Source: an uncultured Dokdonia sp. (lineage in GTDB: Bacteria > Bacteroidota > Bacteroidia > Flavobacteriales > Flavobacteriaceae). From it: 64,000 nucleotides of DNA. Numbering within the stretch: the stretch's first letter is position 1; each line of letters begins with the position of its first letter. Both the position numbers and the translations under genes were made by a program. Where the stretch lies: the NCBI RefSeq assembly GCF_947492535.1, contig NZ_CANLNH010000017.1:44615-108614 (forward strand). The letters are read 5' to 3'. The notes under the pieces are model-generated. The model was not told the DNA's origin and ran no database searches. It worked only from the letters and a program-made list of their open reading frames with translations. Positions 18,299 through 28,265 of this stretch are shown piece after piece.

Positions 18299-19753
18299 AT
18301 GGACGAAGCAGATAAAGAAATCCAACAAAACAAAAATAAAGAAGCTGTAAAACAAGATGCAAAAGGACTTTGGGAAAGTTTGAAATCTTTTGTGGTGGAA
18401 CTTCTTGACTTTAGAGCAGATACAGATCGTGAAGTCACTATAGAGCACATTAAAAGTGATATTCCTTTTAAAGGAGCAACCGCTTGGATTTTGATATGTT
18501 CTATTTTTGTGGCTTCCATAGGGTTAAATGCAAATTCTACAGCAGTTGTTATTGGAGCCATGCTTATTTCTCCATTAATGGGACCTATTTTAGGAATAGG
18601 AATGTCTATTGCAATTAATGATATTTTCACACTTAAAAAATCATTTATCAATTTTGGTGTAATGATTCTTCTAAGTGTACTTACTGCGTTTTTATTCTTT
18701 TGGTTATTTCCTTTACGCGAAGAATCTTCAGAGTTATTAGCACGTACTAAGCCAGATATAAGAGATGTATTGATTGCCTTTTTTGGAGGATTAGCTTTAA
18801 TCATTGCTCGTACTAAAAAAGGAACCATTGCCAGTGTGATTTTTGGAGTAGCTATTGCCACTGCCTTGATGCCTCCTTTATGTACTGTAGGATATGGGCT
18901 AGCTGAAGCTTTTATTGGTAATGAAAAAGGGCTTGGTTTTGCAGGTGGAGCCATGTATTTGTTTTTAATAAATACTGTATTTATTGCCCTGGCTACATTT
19001 ATTGTACTTAAAGTATTACGATTCCCAATGATTCGTTATGCAAATTCTAAACGAAGAAAGAATATTGCAAGACTAACATCTATTGTCGCTTTTTTGGTAA
19101 TGATTTTTCCAGCGTGGACATTCTGGAGTGTTTATAAAGAAAGTACTTTTAAAAATGATGCAAAACGATTTATAGAAAAAGAATTTGATGCCTTGCCTAA
19201 CGCTGGTTTTATTAAAAAATATGCTAGCTACACCTATAATAAGAGTGATATTTCTAGTATCGATATTACTCCATTTGGAAATGATAAGATATCTGAGGAG
19301 ACTATGAATGTTCTCAGAGCAAGGCTTCAAGATTACAGTGCGTTACAAGGAGTTAGATTAACACTGCCTTTTCAAAGAAATGATGACGGTGATGATTATA
19401 AAGATGAGGTGCGTTATATGGCTGAATTACGATCTAGAGATTCTTTAGATATTCTTAATAAAGACCAAAAGATTATTTATTTAGAACAAAAAGTGTTGCA
19501 GTTAAGCAAACTTGAGGAAGCATTGATTCCTTTTTCAGAAATTTGCGAAGAAGCAAAGATTCAATATGAAAACCTCAAAGCGTTAAGTTATTCTAGGACG
19601 TATATGTCTAATCTAGAGAATATAGACACACTTACTGTATTTGATGCTGTATGGAAAGATTCTATAGCAGATGATGTACTTACAAAAGATAAAGAACGTT
19701 TGTACAAATGGTTGGATTTTAAATTGAAGTTGGATACACTTATTGTGCGATAA
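18299..19753 (+). CDS. DUF389 family membrane protein
   Basis: A 484-aa inner-membrane protein. The DUF389 domain (about residues 60-260) has several membrane helices and the small-residue signature GLNANSTAVVIGAMLISPLMGPILGIG. A cytoplasmic or periplasmic C-terminal part (about 290-484) is charged and partly coiled-coil (DQKIIYLEQKVLQLSKLEEAL in outline). The ATG at 18299 is chosen over a TTG 9 nt earlier. The function is unknown. It starts 29 nt after manC and may be co-transcribed. Confidence 0.85.
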   Translation: MDEADKEIQQNKNKEAVKQDAKGLWESLKSFVVELLDFRADTDREVTIEHIKSDIPFKGATAWILICSIFVASIGLNANSTAVVIGAMLISPLMGPILGIGMSIAINDIFTLKKSFINFGVMILLSVLTAFLFFWLFPLREESSELLARTKPDIRDVLIAFFGGLALIIARTKKGTIASVIFGVAIATALMPPLCTVGYGLAEAFIGNEKGLGFAGGAMYLFLINTVFIALATFIVLKVLRFPMIRYANSKRRKNIARLTSIVAFLVMIFPAWTFWSVYKESTFKNDAKRFIEKEFDALPNAGFIKKYASYTYNKSDISSIDITPFGNDKISEETMNVLRARLQDYSALQGVRLTLPFQRNDDGDDYKDEVRYMAELRSRDSLDILNKDQKIIYLEQKVLQLSKLEEALIPFSEICEEAKIQYENLKALSYSRTYMSNLENIDTLTVFDAVWKDSIADDVLTKDKERLYKWLDFKLKLDTLIVR

Positions 19754-19781
19754 ATTTGTATTCGTATTTTAAAATAAACTT

Positions 19782-20543
19782 TTACTGAGAATTCTGAGCC
19801 TTACGAACCATTTTAAATAGATTAGAAGAGTATACAAAGTTGGTTACTTCTTCATTATCTGTTTTGAAAATTTGAGTTTTATCGCCTTCCCAAGCAAGAT
19901 GCCCCTCTTTCAGGAAAACAATTTTTTCCCCAATTTCCATTACAGAGTTCATATCATGCGTGTTGATAATGGTTGTGATATTAAACTCTTCGGTAATTTC
20001 TTGAATTAGGTTGTCAATAACTGTAGCTGTATGTGGATCTAACCCAGAGTTTGGTTCGTCACAAAAAAGATACTTAGGATTGTTTACAATAGCTCTAGCA
20101 ATGGCAACACGTTTCTGCATTCCTCCAGAGATTTCTGAAGGTAATTTATGATTAGCATTTTCAAGATTTACACGATCTATTACTATGTTTGCACGTTCAC
20201 GCATTTCTCCTTTTTTCATCTTGGTAAACATCTGTAGCGGAAACATAATATTTTCCTCAACAGTCATAGAATCAAAAAGAGCACTTCCTTGAAAAACCAT
20301 TCCTATTTTTTCTCTAATAGCACGTTGATCTTCAAAATCTAAATCAGAATAACAAATTCCGTCATATAGGATTTTGCCACTATCAGGTCTAAATAAACCT
20401 AACATGCTTTTGATAAACACAGTCTTTCCAGATCCACTTTGTCCAATAATGAGGTTGGTTTTTCCTTTGTCAAAAGAAGTCGTTAGTCCTTTAAGAACTT
20501 CTACGTCACCAAATCCTTTTTTTAAATCTCTTACTTCTATCAT
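19782..20543 (-). CDS. MlaF-type ABC transporter ATP-binding protein
   Basis: ATPase of a MlaFE-type lipid transport system, which moves phospholipids between membranes. The ATG at 20543 overlaps the permease stop by one base (TAATG), so translation is coupled. The 253-aa protein has Walker A GQSGSGKT (residues 34-41), the Q-loop MVFQGSALFDSMTVEENI, signature ISGGMQKRVAIARA, Walker B YLFCDEPNSGLDP and switch His in INTHDMNS. No substrate-binding MlaD gene is next to it in this window. Function by family. Confidence 0.9.
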   Translation of the reverse strand: MIEVRDLKKGFGDVEVLKGLTTSFDKGKTNLIIGQSGSGKTVFIKSMLGLFRPDSGKILYDGICYSDLDFEDQRAIREKIGMVFQGSALFDSMTVEENIMFPLQMFTKMKKGEMRERANIVIDRVNLENANHKLPSEISGGMQKRVAIARAIVNNPKYLFCDEPNSGLDPHTATVIDNLIQEITEEFNITTIINTHDMNSVMEIGEKIVFLKEGHLAWEGDKTQIFKTDNEEVTNFVYSSNLFKMVRKAQNSQ

Positions 20544-21280
20544 TAGCTTAACAACATTTGAGTTATAAAATAATTTGTGACAATAATAGCGACACTCGTC
20601 CAAACAAAAGATGTTGTACTCGCTTTACCTACTTCAAGAGCCCCACCACGCATATAAAATCCGTGAAAAGATGGAATAGTAGCTAGTAGGAAAGAAAAAA
20701 TAAAGGTCTTTAAAAAAGCGTATACGATATGAAATGGAATAAAATCATCTTTTAAACCTGTTAAAAATTGATCGGCAGTTGTGAAGCCTCCGTATACGGC
20801 AGCAATATATGCTCCCAATATTCCTAAAAACATAGCGATGGCAATGACAAAAGGATAAAAACACATGGCAACTATCTTAGGGAATACAAGATAGTTTAAG
20901 GAGTTAATTCCCATGACTTCTAAGGCATCAATTTGCTCAGTAACACGCATAGTGCCTATACTCGAAGTAATAAAAGAACCTACTTTTCCAGCCATAATAA
21001 TAGAGAGAAAGGTAGGCGCAAATTCAAGTATAACAGATTGCCTAGAAGCAAAACCAATAAGTTGCTTCGGAATTATAGGATTGGTAAGGTTTAAAGCGGT
21101 TTGTATGGCAACTACACCTCCTACAAAAAAAGAGATAAAGGCTACAATCCCTAAAGAACCAATGATTAAATCATCAATTTCTTTAAATATCAATACTCTC
21201 AAGACTTTCCCTTTTGTTGGTTTCACAAAGGTCTCTTTTATCATTAAGAAGTATTTACCTATATCGTGTAGATATGTCAT
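20543..21280 (-). CDS. MlaE-type ABC transporter permease
   Basis: Permease of the MlaE/YrbE family, 245 aa, with five to six membrane segments. Family hallmarks are visible: FVGGVVAIQTALNL near residue 52, ILEFAPTFLSIIMAGKVGSFITSSIGTMRVTEQIDALEVMG (the coupling-helix region that contacts the ATPase, in outline), and the C-terminal HGFYMRGGALEVGKASTTSFVWTSVAIIV stretch. First gene of the two-gene mlaEF unit. It probably works in phospholipid trafficking at the inner membrane. Confidence 0.9.
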   Translation of the reverse strand: MTYLHDIGKYFLMIKETFVKPTKGKVLRVLIFKEIDDLIIGSLGIVAFISFFVGGVVAIQTALNLTNPIIPKQLIGFASRQSVILEFAPTFLSIIMAGKVGSFITSSIGTMRVTEQIDALEVMGINSLNYLVFPKIVAMCFYPFVIAIAMFLGILGAYIAAVYGGFTTADQFLTGLKDDFIPFHIVYAFLKTFIFSFLLATIPSFHGFYMRGGALEVGKASTTSFVWTSVAIIVTNYFITQMLLS

Positions 21281-21354
21281 GCAATTGCTTTAAGAAAGCT
21301 AAATTAACAAAATAAACTAGTGAAGCATTATTTTGTTATGGCTTTGTGATAGTT

Positions 21355-22485
21355 CTATAATTTGAGTAACGCTTTAATTTTTTTGTAGATATCTGTGTTT
21401 TCATAGATTCCAGAAAAATCTTCTGCACCTGGACCATAAGCAAAAACAGGAACCATCGTCGCTGAGTGTCCATCTGTAGAAAATGAAGGCTTGATCTTAT
21501 TGTAATTACCTTCATCAGAAGCGAGTGTAAACCCTCCAGTTTCATGATCGGCAGTTACTATAACAAGCGTGTTTTGATCTTTTTTTGCAAAATCTAATAC
21601 TTTTCCTAGAACGACATCAAAATCGATCATTTCTCCTATAAGGTAATCTGCATCATTTGCATGCCCTCCCCAGTCTATTTGAGAACCTTCTACCATTAAG
21701 AAAAAACCATCTTTATCTTTATTTAAATAAGAAATACCCAACGAAGTGGCATCATGAAGAAAAGAACCTCTTCCATCAATCATTTTTGGTATTCCTCCAT
21801 CTGAAAGAAGAAATCCATATTTTTTATTTGGATCTGTTGGCATTGTAGGGTTAATAGCAGAAGTAGCTACGTCAAATCCATTTTTTGTAAGATCGCTTAG
21901 TAAGTCCTTTTGATCTGATCTATTATTAAAAAATTTAAGTCCGCCTCCAGCAAAAAAGTCAACAGAAGAGTAGGTGAGTGCTTCTGCAATTTCTTCTTCC
22001 ATTTTACGATATTTTACATGCGCATAAAAGCTTGCAGGTGTTGCATGTGTAATGGTTGAGGTCGCAATCACTCCTGTAGCGTATCCGCGCTCAGATAACT
22101 CTTCGAGAATGGTAGGTGTTGCAATAGTATCTGTATTTACACCTATAGCACCATTATAGGTTTTTATTCCTGAGGCAAATGAAGTAGCTCCTGCTGCAGA
22201 ATCAGTAATGAGATCACTTGCAGAGGATGTTTTTATGAGTCCAATATGTTTAAATCGCTCGTAATTAGAAGGTTTTGAATGATAAAACTGTGTAGAAGAT
22301 ATTTGACTTATCCCCGTACCATCAGCAATCATCATAATGATGTTTTTTGGTGCTTTTTTCTTTTTTACAGGAGGTGTTTGTGGGACAGATGGCGATTGCG
22401 GTGTTGTAGTAATTTCCTTGGTGGCACAAGAAAATAATATGCATAACGATGCGATCGCTATAAATTGAAATCTAAATGTAGACAT
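21355..22485 (-). CDS. Alkaline phosphatase, lipoprotein
   Basis: Phosphomonoesterase of the PhoA-type alkaline phosphatase family, 376 aa. It has a lipoprotein signal (CILFSC, Cys20), a Pro/Lys-rich spacer, the first metal motif MIADGTG (Asp55) and the nucleophile Ser96 in TDSAAGATSFASG. Further metal ligands are in MVEGSQIDWGGHANDADY, TADHETGG and DGHSATMVPVFAYGPGAEDFSG. It probably releases phosphate from organic phosphoesters outside the cytoplasm. No Pho-box-like sequence was recognised upstream. Confidence 0.9.
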   Translation of the reverse strand: MSTFRFQFIAIASLCILFSCATKEITTTPQSPSVPQTPPVKKKKAPKNIIMMIADGTGISQISSTQFYHSKPSNYERFKHIGLIKTSSASDLITDSAAGATSFASGIKTYNGAIGVNTDTIATPTILEELSERGYATGVIATSTITHATPASFYAHVKYRKMEEEIAEALTYSSVDFFAGGGLKFFNNRSDQKDLLSDLTKNGFDVATSAINPTMPTDPNKKYGFLLSDGGIPKMIDGRGSFLHDATSLGISYLNKDKDGFFLMVEGSQIDWGGHANDADYLIGEMIDFDVVLGKVLDFAKKDQNTLVIVTADHETGGFTLASDEGNYNKIKPSFSTDGHSATMVPVFAYGPGAEDFSGIYENTDIYKKIKALLKL

Positions 22486-22555
22486 AATGTGTGCTTTATA
22501 AAGGTGTAAAAATACTAATATATAAAAGGTATTTTATCAGGATAGTGTTAAGAAT

Positions 22556-23407
22556 TTATGGTGTGATTTTAGAAATAATACCTTGCCATCTTAATTTTCT
22601 AATAAATATTCCTTCTTCCTTTGTGACAAGATACGGTTGTTTATATCGCTTTGCGCGAAAATAACCACTCATATAATCAAAAAAGAATCCTATTTTTCTT
22701 TTACGAAATGCTAACTTTAAGGAGGCTATTGCTGTAAGTATAAAACCATAACGCATGCCATAAAATGCTTGTCCTTGTTTGTATTTTGCTGCTTTTGTAT
22801 AGGTGTTTCCGGTAGGCTTTAAATGTTTTACAGCGAGTTTTTCGTCTGTAATGATGTGCCATCCATGATATTTTGATTGTAATTCATCAATAGTGTCCCA
22901 ACCCATAGCAGCTTTAAGCCCGTTTATTTGTTTAAAACAATCTTTTCTATAGGCTTTAAGCGCTCCTCTAATATGGTCTTTATTAGTTAAGTTTTCTAGA
23001 ACCCATTGCTCTTGTTTTTTGATATAGCAAAATCCACCTACCATTCCTGCTTTTGGGTTTTGCTTAAAATGAGAAATGATGGTTTCTAGATAATTAGGAG
23101 GGAAGATAAGATCTGCATCAAATTTGCATATAATATCATAGTGGTCATCTAATGTTTCTAATCCTTTTTGAAATGCTTGTATTACTTTACTGCCGGGCAA
23201 GTGCTGTGCTTCGGCATTAGAATTAACGAGGGTTATGAATGAGTACGCTTTCGCGAAAGCGGATATTACCTCCTCAGAATTGTCAGTACTATGGTCATTT
23301 ACGACAACAATCTTTTTAGGAAGCATTGTCTGAACTACGAGAGAATCTAATGTTTGCGAAATGAGTGTAGCCTCATTATGACAGGGTATGACAATATATA
23401 CATCCAT
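22556..23407 (-). CDS. Glycosyltransferase family 2
   Basis: A 283-aa GT-A fold transferase. It begins VYIVIPCHNEATLISQTLDSL, has the NDHSTDNS nucleotide-sugar site near residue 38, and the DxD-like CKFDADLIFPPNYLE near residue 94. There is no membrane anchor. The start abuts the stop of the upstream methyltransferase with no gap, so the two form an operon, perhaps for envelope glycan or glycolipid synthesis. Acceptor and donor are unknown. A palindrome copy (core 23249-23258) encodes SAFAKAYS. Confidence 0.87.
   Translation of the reverse strand: MDVYIVIPCHNEATLISQTLDSLVVQTMLPKKIVVVNDHSTDNSEEVISAFAKAYSFITLVNSNAEAQHLPGSKVIQAFQKGLETLDDHYDIICKFDADLIFPPNYLETIISHFKQNPKAGMVGGFCYIKKQEQWVLENLTNKDHIRGALKAYRKDCFKQINGLKAAMGWDTIDELQSKYHGWHIITDEKLAVKHLKPTGNTYTKAAKYKQGQAFYGMRYGFILTAIASLKLAFRKRKIGFFFDYMSGYFRAKRYKQPYLVTKEEGIFIRKLRWQGIISKITP
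23249..23258. repeat. Iterated palindrome core, inside GT2 gene
   Basis: ACGCTTTCGCGAAAGCGG around an exact TTTCGCGAAA core. Read on the minus strand as Ala-Phe-Ala-Lys-Ala. Confidence 0.8.
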
Positions 23408-23935
23408 TTATGACTTTTTTTCGGCATAGATGAGGTAATACCTTGGTGTAAATAGTCGTAATAGCGGCCTGATTCCTAATTTCTTTACGGGATTTGTGAA
23501 CTTTTGTCGTTTTTTAATTTCCCATCCTGCTTTTTCAAAAACCCAATCAAATTGCCAATCTTCAAACTCATGATAATGTCTATCCCAAGGATCTGTTTTG
23601 CTTTGATACGCTTCAGAAAACCACAACTTAAGTGGGATACTTGCTACAATTTTAGTTGCTTTTACATCTTTTACGACATGAAAAGGAGAGAGGAGGTGTT
23701 CAAAAATCTCAAAAGCAGTAAGTACATCATAATCTTCTTTTTGAACTGCAGTGGTATCCAAATCAAGGTCTTCTCCTGTCGTATTCTGTACGGTATATCC
23801 TTCACGTTCCATAAAATCTACAAATGGATTACGTACTCCTAGATCTAAGATGTTGACATTTGTATTTGGTACAACTTCTTTTAGAAATTCTATAGTGTGT
23901 TTATAGCGTTTGCTAGGAAAGGTGTTTTCGTACAT
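23408..23935 (-). CDS. Class I SAM-dependent methyltransferase
   Basis: A small methyltransferase-like protein of 175 aa. NILDLGVRNPFVDFMEREGY (from about residue 28) is a variant motif I of the Rossmann SAM site, and YDVLTAFEIFEHLLSPFHV is motif II to III with the typical FE.FEHL. The C-terminal half (KLWFSEAYQSKTDPWDRHYHEFEDWQFDWVFEKAGW, in outline) suits a substrate-binding part. It sits directly before a glycosyltransferase, so the substrate may be a sugar or lipid. Moderate confidence. Confidence 0.8.
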   Translation of the reverse strand: MYENTFPSKRYKHTIEFLKEVVPNTNVNILDLGVRNPFVDFMEREGYTVQNTTGEDLDLDTTAVQKEDYDVLTAFEIFEHLLSPFHVVKDVKATKIVASIPLKLWFSEAYQSKTDPWDRHYHEFEDWQFDWVFEKAGWEIKKRQKFTNPVKKLGIRPLLRLFTPRYYLIYAEKKS

Positions 23936-24003
23936 ATTAGAAACTCATTTCGTAATATTCGAAGATAGGTAATGTCTTTTGGAAAGACAATGCGAAAACG
24001 AAT

Positions 24004-25065
24004 CTAATATCTATATACAATAGCATTAATATTCATTCCAGCTCCTACACTAGCAAATATAATTAAGTCACCTTTATGTACTTCTTGATCTTTTATTTTG
24101 CCATTAATAACAAGATCAAATACAGTAGGTACTGTAGCAACAGAACTATTTCCTAATTTATGAATGCTCATAGGCATTACATTGTCAGGCATTGGGTAGT
24201 CATATAGTTTGAAAAAACGTTCACAAATTGCTTCATCCATTTTTTCATTTGCTTGATGAATAAATATCTTTTTTACGTTTTCTATTTTTTCTCCACTCTT
24301 GTCAAGACAAGATTTCATTGCCTGAGGTACATTTGTTAATGCAAAATTGTAAATTTTTCGACCATGCATTTTTATATACCTAGTATCATGAGATTCCTCT
24401 TGATTATTAGATTTTCCGAAAAATAGGAAATAGGCTTCGTCATAGGTATATGTAGCAGATTCAAAAGCAAGAATACCTGTATCGCTATTATTGTTTTCTT
24501 CGACAATAGTTGCGCCAGCACCATCACTGTATATCATACTGTCTCTATCGTACGGATCTACTACACGGGATAAGGTTTCTGTCCCTATAACAAGGCATCG
24601 TTTTGCCATTCCTGCTTTTATGAAAGCTTGTGCTTGTATAACACCTTCTATCCAACCAGGACATCCAAATAAAATATCATAAGCAACACAGCGAGGGTTT
24701 TTAATACGCAAACTGTGTTTTATACGTGAGGCTAAACTTGGAACAAGATCACTTTGCTCTCTCCCTTTCTGAACATCTCCAAAGTTATGGGCAACGATAA
24801 TATAATCTATAGTTTCAGGATCTATATCTGCATCTAAAATTGCTTTTTCTGCAGCAAAAAAGCCTAAGTCCGAAGAAGTAAGATGATCTTTTGCATATCT
24901 TCTTTCTTCAATACCAGTGATCGCTTTAAATTTTTCTATAATAACTGTATTTTCATGTTTTATAGAAGAACCATCGCTATTTAGAAACAAGTGGTTATTA
25001 AAATCTTCATTTTTTTCAACCGCGCTAGGAATATAGCTTCCTATTCCTGTAATCTTAATACCCAT
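24004..25065 (-). CDS. 3-oxoacyl-ACP synthase III-like ketoacyl synthase
   Basis: A 353-aa thiolase-fold condensing enzyme of the KAS III (FabH) family. The catalytic triad is visible: Cys135 in FGCPGWIEG, His270 in FIHQANEK and Asn306 in KLGNSS. These enzymes join acyl-CoA to malonyl-ACP to start fatty acid or related chains. It is longer than housekeeping FabH and stands alone, so it may feed a special lipid or, like some paralogues, act in a side pathway. Its start follows 223 nt of noncoding DNA that contains the gcvP terminator. Confidence 0.88.
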   Translation of the reverse strand: MGIKITGIGSYIPSAVEKNEDFNNHLFLNSDGSSIKHENTVIIEKFKAITGIEERRYAKDHLTSSDLGFFAAEKAILDADIDPETIDYIIVAHNFGDVQKGREQSDLVPSLASRIKHSLRIKNPRCVAYDILFGCPGWIEGVIQAQAFIKAGMAKRCLVIGTETLSRVVDPYDRDSMIYSDGAGATIVEENNNSDTGILAFESATYTYDEAYFLFFGKSNNQEESHDTRYIKMHGRKIYNFALTNVPQAMKSCLDKSGEKIENVKKIFIHQANEKMDEAICERFFKLYDYPMPDNVMPMSIHKLGNSSVATVPTVFDLVINGKIKDQEVHKGDLIIFASVGAGMNINAIVYRY

Positions 25066-25230
25066 ATATGGTCTTTTTATTAGTATTTGGTAAAAGTAAT
25101 GAAACTCAATTAAATAGTTAATTTATGATGAGTTTATGATTAAATTTTTATGAATTTAGAACTATTTTCGAGAAAATAGTAAAAGATCGATTGTTGCTGG
25201 TTGGATTTTTATTTTTTTTTGAGAATACTG

Positions 25231-25264
25231 AAAAAAAATAGCAGGTATACACATACCTGCTATT
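25231..25264 (-). terminator. Terminator after gcvP
   Basis: Perfect 12-bp stem (AATAGCAGGTAT and its complement) with an ACAC loop, and on the minus strand a run of eight T. It lies 25 nt after the gcvP stop. Confidence 0.85.
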
Positions 25265-25288
25265 GTATCTTATTATATTTAAAATATA

Positions 25289-28138
25289 CTATGCTTCTTC
25301 CATGTATTCTTCAATAGGAGCACAGGTACATATTAAATTACGATCTCCATATGCATCATCTACACGTCTTACAGTAGGCCAAAATTTATTTTCAGCGATA
25401 TAAGATAATGGGTATGCTGCCTTTTCTCTAGTGTATGGGAAATCCCATGTATCAGCTGTCAGCATTGTAAGTGTGTGTGGAGCATTTTTCATGACATTAT
25501 TTGGATCACTTGCTGCTTCCTCAATTTCTTTTCTAATGCTAATCATCGCATCACAGAAACGATCAAGCTCTTCTTTACTTTCACTTTCTGTAGGTTCAAT
25601 CATAATTGTTCCTGCTACTGGAAAAGATACTGTAGGTGCATGGAAGCCATAATCCATAAGTCGTTTAGCAATATCAGTAACTTCAATACCATTTGCCTTA
25701 AATGGACGACAATCTATGATCATCTCATGTGCTGCACGACCACGTTCTCCAGTATATAAACATTGGTAATGTCCATCTAAACGCTCTTTAATATAGTTTG
25801 CATTTAAAATGGCATACTCTGTAGATTTACGTAATCCGTTTTCTCCTAGCATTGTAATATATGCGTAAGAGATTAAACAAGCTAGTGCAGATCCCCAAGG
25901 CGCAGCAGATATTGCTGTTATCGCTTTTTCTCCTCCTGTTGTGATCACTGGATTTGATGGTAAAAAAGGAACTAATTGGCTTGCGACACAAATAGGACCA
26001 ACGCCAGGACCTCCTCCTCCATGAGGGATGGCAAATGTTTTATGAAGATTTAGGTGACATACATCTGCTCCAATAGCTCCTGGATGTGTAAGTGCTACTT
26101 GTGCATTCATGTTTGCACCGTCCATATATACTTGTCCGCCATTTTCGTGAATGATACTCGTAATGTCTTTAATGGCACTTTCATATACTCCATGAGTAGA
26201 CGGGTAAGTTACCATTAATGCAGCTAGGTTGTCTTTATGTTCTTCAGCTTTTGCACGTAAATCATCTAGATCTATATTTCCATTCTCTAATGCTTTCGTA
26301 ACAATTACTTTCATTCCAGCCATTACTGCACTTGCGGGATTTGTTCCATGAGCAGAAGACGGGATTAAACATATATTTCTATGAGATTCACCTCTTGATT
26401 CATGATAAGCACGTATGACCATTAATCCTGCATACTCACCTTGAGCTCCAGAATTAGGTTGTAATGATGTTCCTGCAAAACCAGTAATTTCAGTAAGTTG
26501 ATCTTCTAGTTTCTTTAGCATAGTCTGATATCCTTGTGCCTGATCTATAGGCGCAAATGGATGGATATTTCCCCATTGTGGATTACTTAAGGGAAGCATT
26601 TCTGATGCAGCATTTAGTTTCATCGTACATGACCCTAAAGAAATCATAGAATGATTTAAAGAAAGATCTTTGCGTTCTAACTTTTTAATGTAACGCATTA
26701 ATTCTGTCTCTGAGTGGTAACTGTTAAATACATCTAGAGTTAAAAAAGGAGTATCACGAGCAATTCCTCCAGAAATACTAGTTCCTTCTATAAGTTCTTG
26801 TACTTCAAAAGGAGTTTTGTCTAGTGCTTTTGCAAAAACAGCAATGATAGTATTGATGTCTTTTATAGTTGTTGCTTCATGTATTGATATAGATACCGTG
26901 TTGGTGTCAGGATAATAAAAATTAATATTGTTTTCAGTTGCTATTGCTGCTACTTTATTACTATCTGTTTTTACTTGAATAGTATCAAAATAGGCAGTAT
27001 TTGTCTGGTATAATCCTAATTTTTCTAATGCATCTGCAAGAGTCGTTGTTGAGTTGTGAACTTTATTTGCAATATGCGTTAATCCTTCAGGACCATGATA
27101 TACGCCATACATTCCAGCCATCACGGCAAGTAATACTTGTGCAGTACAAATATTTGAAGTTGCTTTATCGCGTTTTATGTGTTGTTCTCGTGTTTGGAGT
27201 GCCATACGAAGTGCACGGTTTCCATTCATATCTTTTGTAACTCCAATGATACGTCCGGGAATATTACGTTTGTAGGCTTCTCTTGTAGCAAAATATGCTG
27301 CATGAGGTCCCCCGTATCCTAATGGAATACCAAAACGTTGTGTAGTTCCCACGACAACATCAACACCCATTTCTCCGGGCGCTTTTAGTTTTACAAGGCT
27401 TAAAATATCTGCAGCAACGGCTACTTTAATCCCTGCATCATTTGCCTTACTGACAAAAGTTGTTATATCGTGTACCTGTCCAGATTTTCCAGGATATTGT
27501 AGTATAGCTCCAAAGAAATCCTGCGAAAAATCAAAAGATTCATGATTACCTATAACAAGTTCTACACCTATAGGAGTTGATCTTGTTTGTAATAATGATA
27601 ATGTTTGGGGTAGTATTTCTTCAGATACAAAGAATTTTGAAACTCCTGCTTTTTTCTGATCTCTACTACGCACAGCAAATAATAATGCCATTGCTTCGGC
27701 AGCAGCAGTTGCTTCATCTAATAGAGAAGCGTTTGCCAATTCCATACCTGTAAGATCAGTAATCATCGTTTGATAATTAAGTAATGCTTCTAACCTTCCT
27801 TGAGCAATCTCTGCTTGATAAGGCGTATATGCAGTATACCAACCTGGATTTTCTAAAATATTACGTTGTATTACCGCTGGAGTAACTGCTTGATGATATC
27901 CTAACCCAATATATGAGTTGAATACTTTATTTTGTGAAGCAAGTTCTTGAATATGGGCTGCAAACTCGTGTTCACTCATAGCAGGATCAAGCGTAAGCGG
28001 TTGCTCAAGTCTAATATTATCAGGAATTGTTTCAAAAATGAGTTGATCTATAGTTTCAACACCTACTTTTTGAAGCATGGCAGGAAGATCAGATCTTCTT
28101 GGGCCGATATGGCGTAAAGCAAATGAATCAGTATTCAT
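25289..28138 (-). CDS. gcvP: Glycine dehydrogenase (decarboxylating), P protein
   Basis: The pyridoxal-phosphate P protein of the glycine cleavage system, which decarboxylates glycine and loads the aminomethyl group on lipoyl-H protein. The 949-aa single-chain form combines the two halves that some bacteria split. The PLP lysine is Lys700 in [16 protein letters not shown], and [15 protein letters not shown] marks the start of the second half. FALRHIGPR at the N-terminus is typical. gcvT and gcvH are not in the window. I looked for a glycine riboswitch upstream and saw none. Confidence 0.97.
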   Translation of the reverse strand: MNTDSFALRHIGPRRSDLPAMLQKVGVETIDQLIFETIPDNIRLEQPLTLDPAMSEHEFAAHIQELASQNKVFNSYIGLGYHQAVTPAVIQRNILENPGWYTAYTPYQAEIAQGRLEALLNYQTMITDLTGMELANASLLDEATAAAEAMALLFAVRSRDQKKAGVSKFFVSEEILPQTLSLLQTRSTPIGVELVIGNHESFDFSQDFFGAILQYPGKSGQVHDITTFVSKANDAGIKVAVAADILSLVKLKAPGEMGVDVVVGTTQRFGIPLGYGGPHAAYFATREAYKRNIPGRIIGVTKDMNGNRALRMALQTREQHIKRDKATSNICTAQVLLAVMAGMYGVYHGPEGLTHIANKVHNSTTTLADALEKLGLYQTNTAYFDTIQVKTDSNKVAAIATENNINFYYPDTNTVSISIHEATTIKDINTIIAVFAKALDKTPFEVQELIEGTSISGGIARDTPFLTLDVFNSYHSETELMRYIKKLERKDLSLNHSMISLGSCTMKLNAASEMLPLSNPQWGNIHPFAPIDQAQGYQTMLKKLEDQLTEITGFAGTSLQPNSGAQGEYAGLMVIRAYHESRGESHRNICLIPSSAHGTNPASAVMAGMKVIVTKALENGNIDLDDLRAKAEEHKDNLAALMVTYPSTHGVYESAIKDITSIIHENGGQVYMDGANMNAQVALTHPGAIGADVCHLNLHKTFAIPHGGGGPGVGPICVASQLVPFLPSNPVITTGGEKAITAISAAPWGSALACLISYAYITMLGENGLRKSTEYAILNANYIKERLDGHYQCLYTGERGRAAHEMIIDCRPFKANGIEVTDIAKRLMDYGFHAPTVSFPVAGTIMIEPTESESKEELDRFCDAMISIRKEIEEAASDPNNVMKNAPHTLTMLTADTWDFPYTREKAAYPLSYIAENKFWPTVRRVDDAYGDRNLICTCAPIEEYMEEA

Positions 28139-28160
28139 ATTGGATTGAATTTTTAAGTAA

Positions 28161-28168
28161 CAAAATTA
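28161..28168 (-). promoter_or_regulatory. Predicted gcvP -7 element
   Basis: TAATTTTG on the minus strand matches TAnnTTTG, 22 nt before the gcvP start. No clear -33 element. Confidence 0.4.
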
Positions 28169-28253
28169 CGACTTATAAGTGTAAAAAATATATCTTTTAA
28201 ACCTACAATTAGGTAAGTTGTAAACGATTTTACGAGCTTATTAACAGTTATCT

Positions 28254-28261
28254 TATTTTTG
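28254..28261 (+). promoter_or_regulatory. Predicted -7 element of UbiA-like gene
   Basis: TATTTTTG matches TAnnTTTG and ends only 4 nt before the ATG, so the transcript would be nearly leaderless. The -33 element is weak. Confidence 0.4.
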
Positions 28262-28265
28262 TTTA

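Noticed and set aside
18283..18954. Long minus-strand open frame opposite the DUF389 gene (223 codons)
   Set aside because: No family features, composition is the mirror of membrane helices, and the plus-strand gene is well supported.
28139..28265. Glycine riboswitch upstream of gcvP
   Set aside because: The 127-nt divergent region is AT-rich, has promoter boxes for both sides, and shows no conserved aptamer stems.
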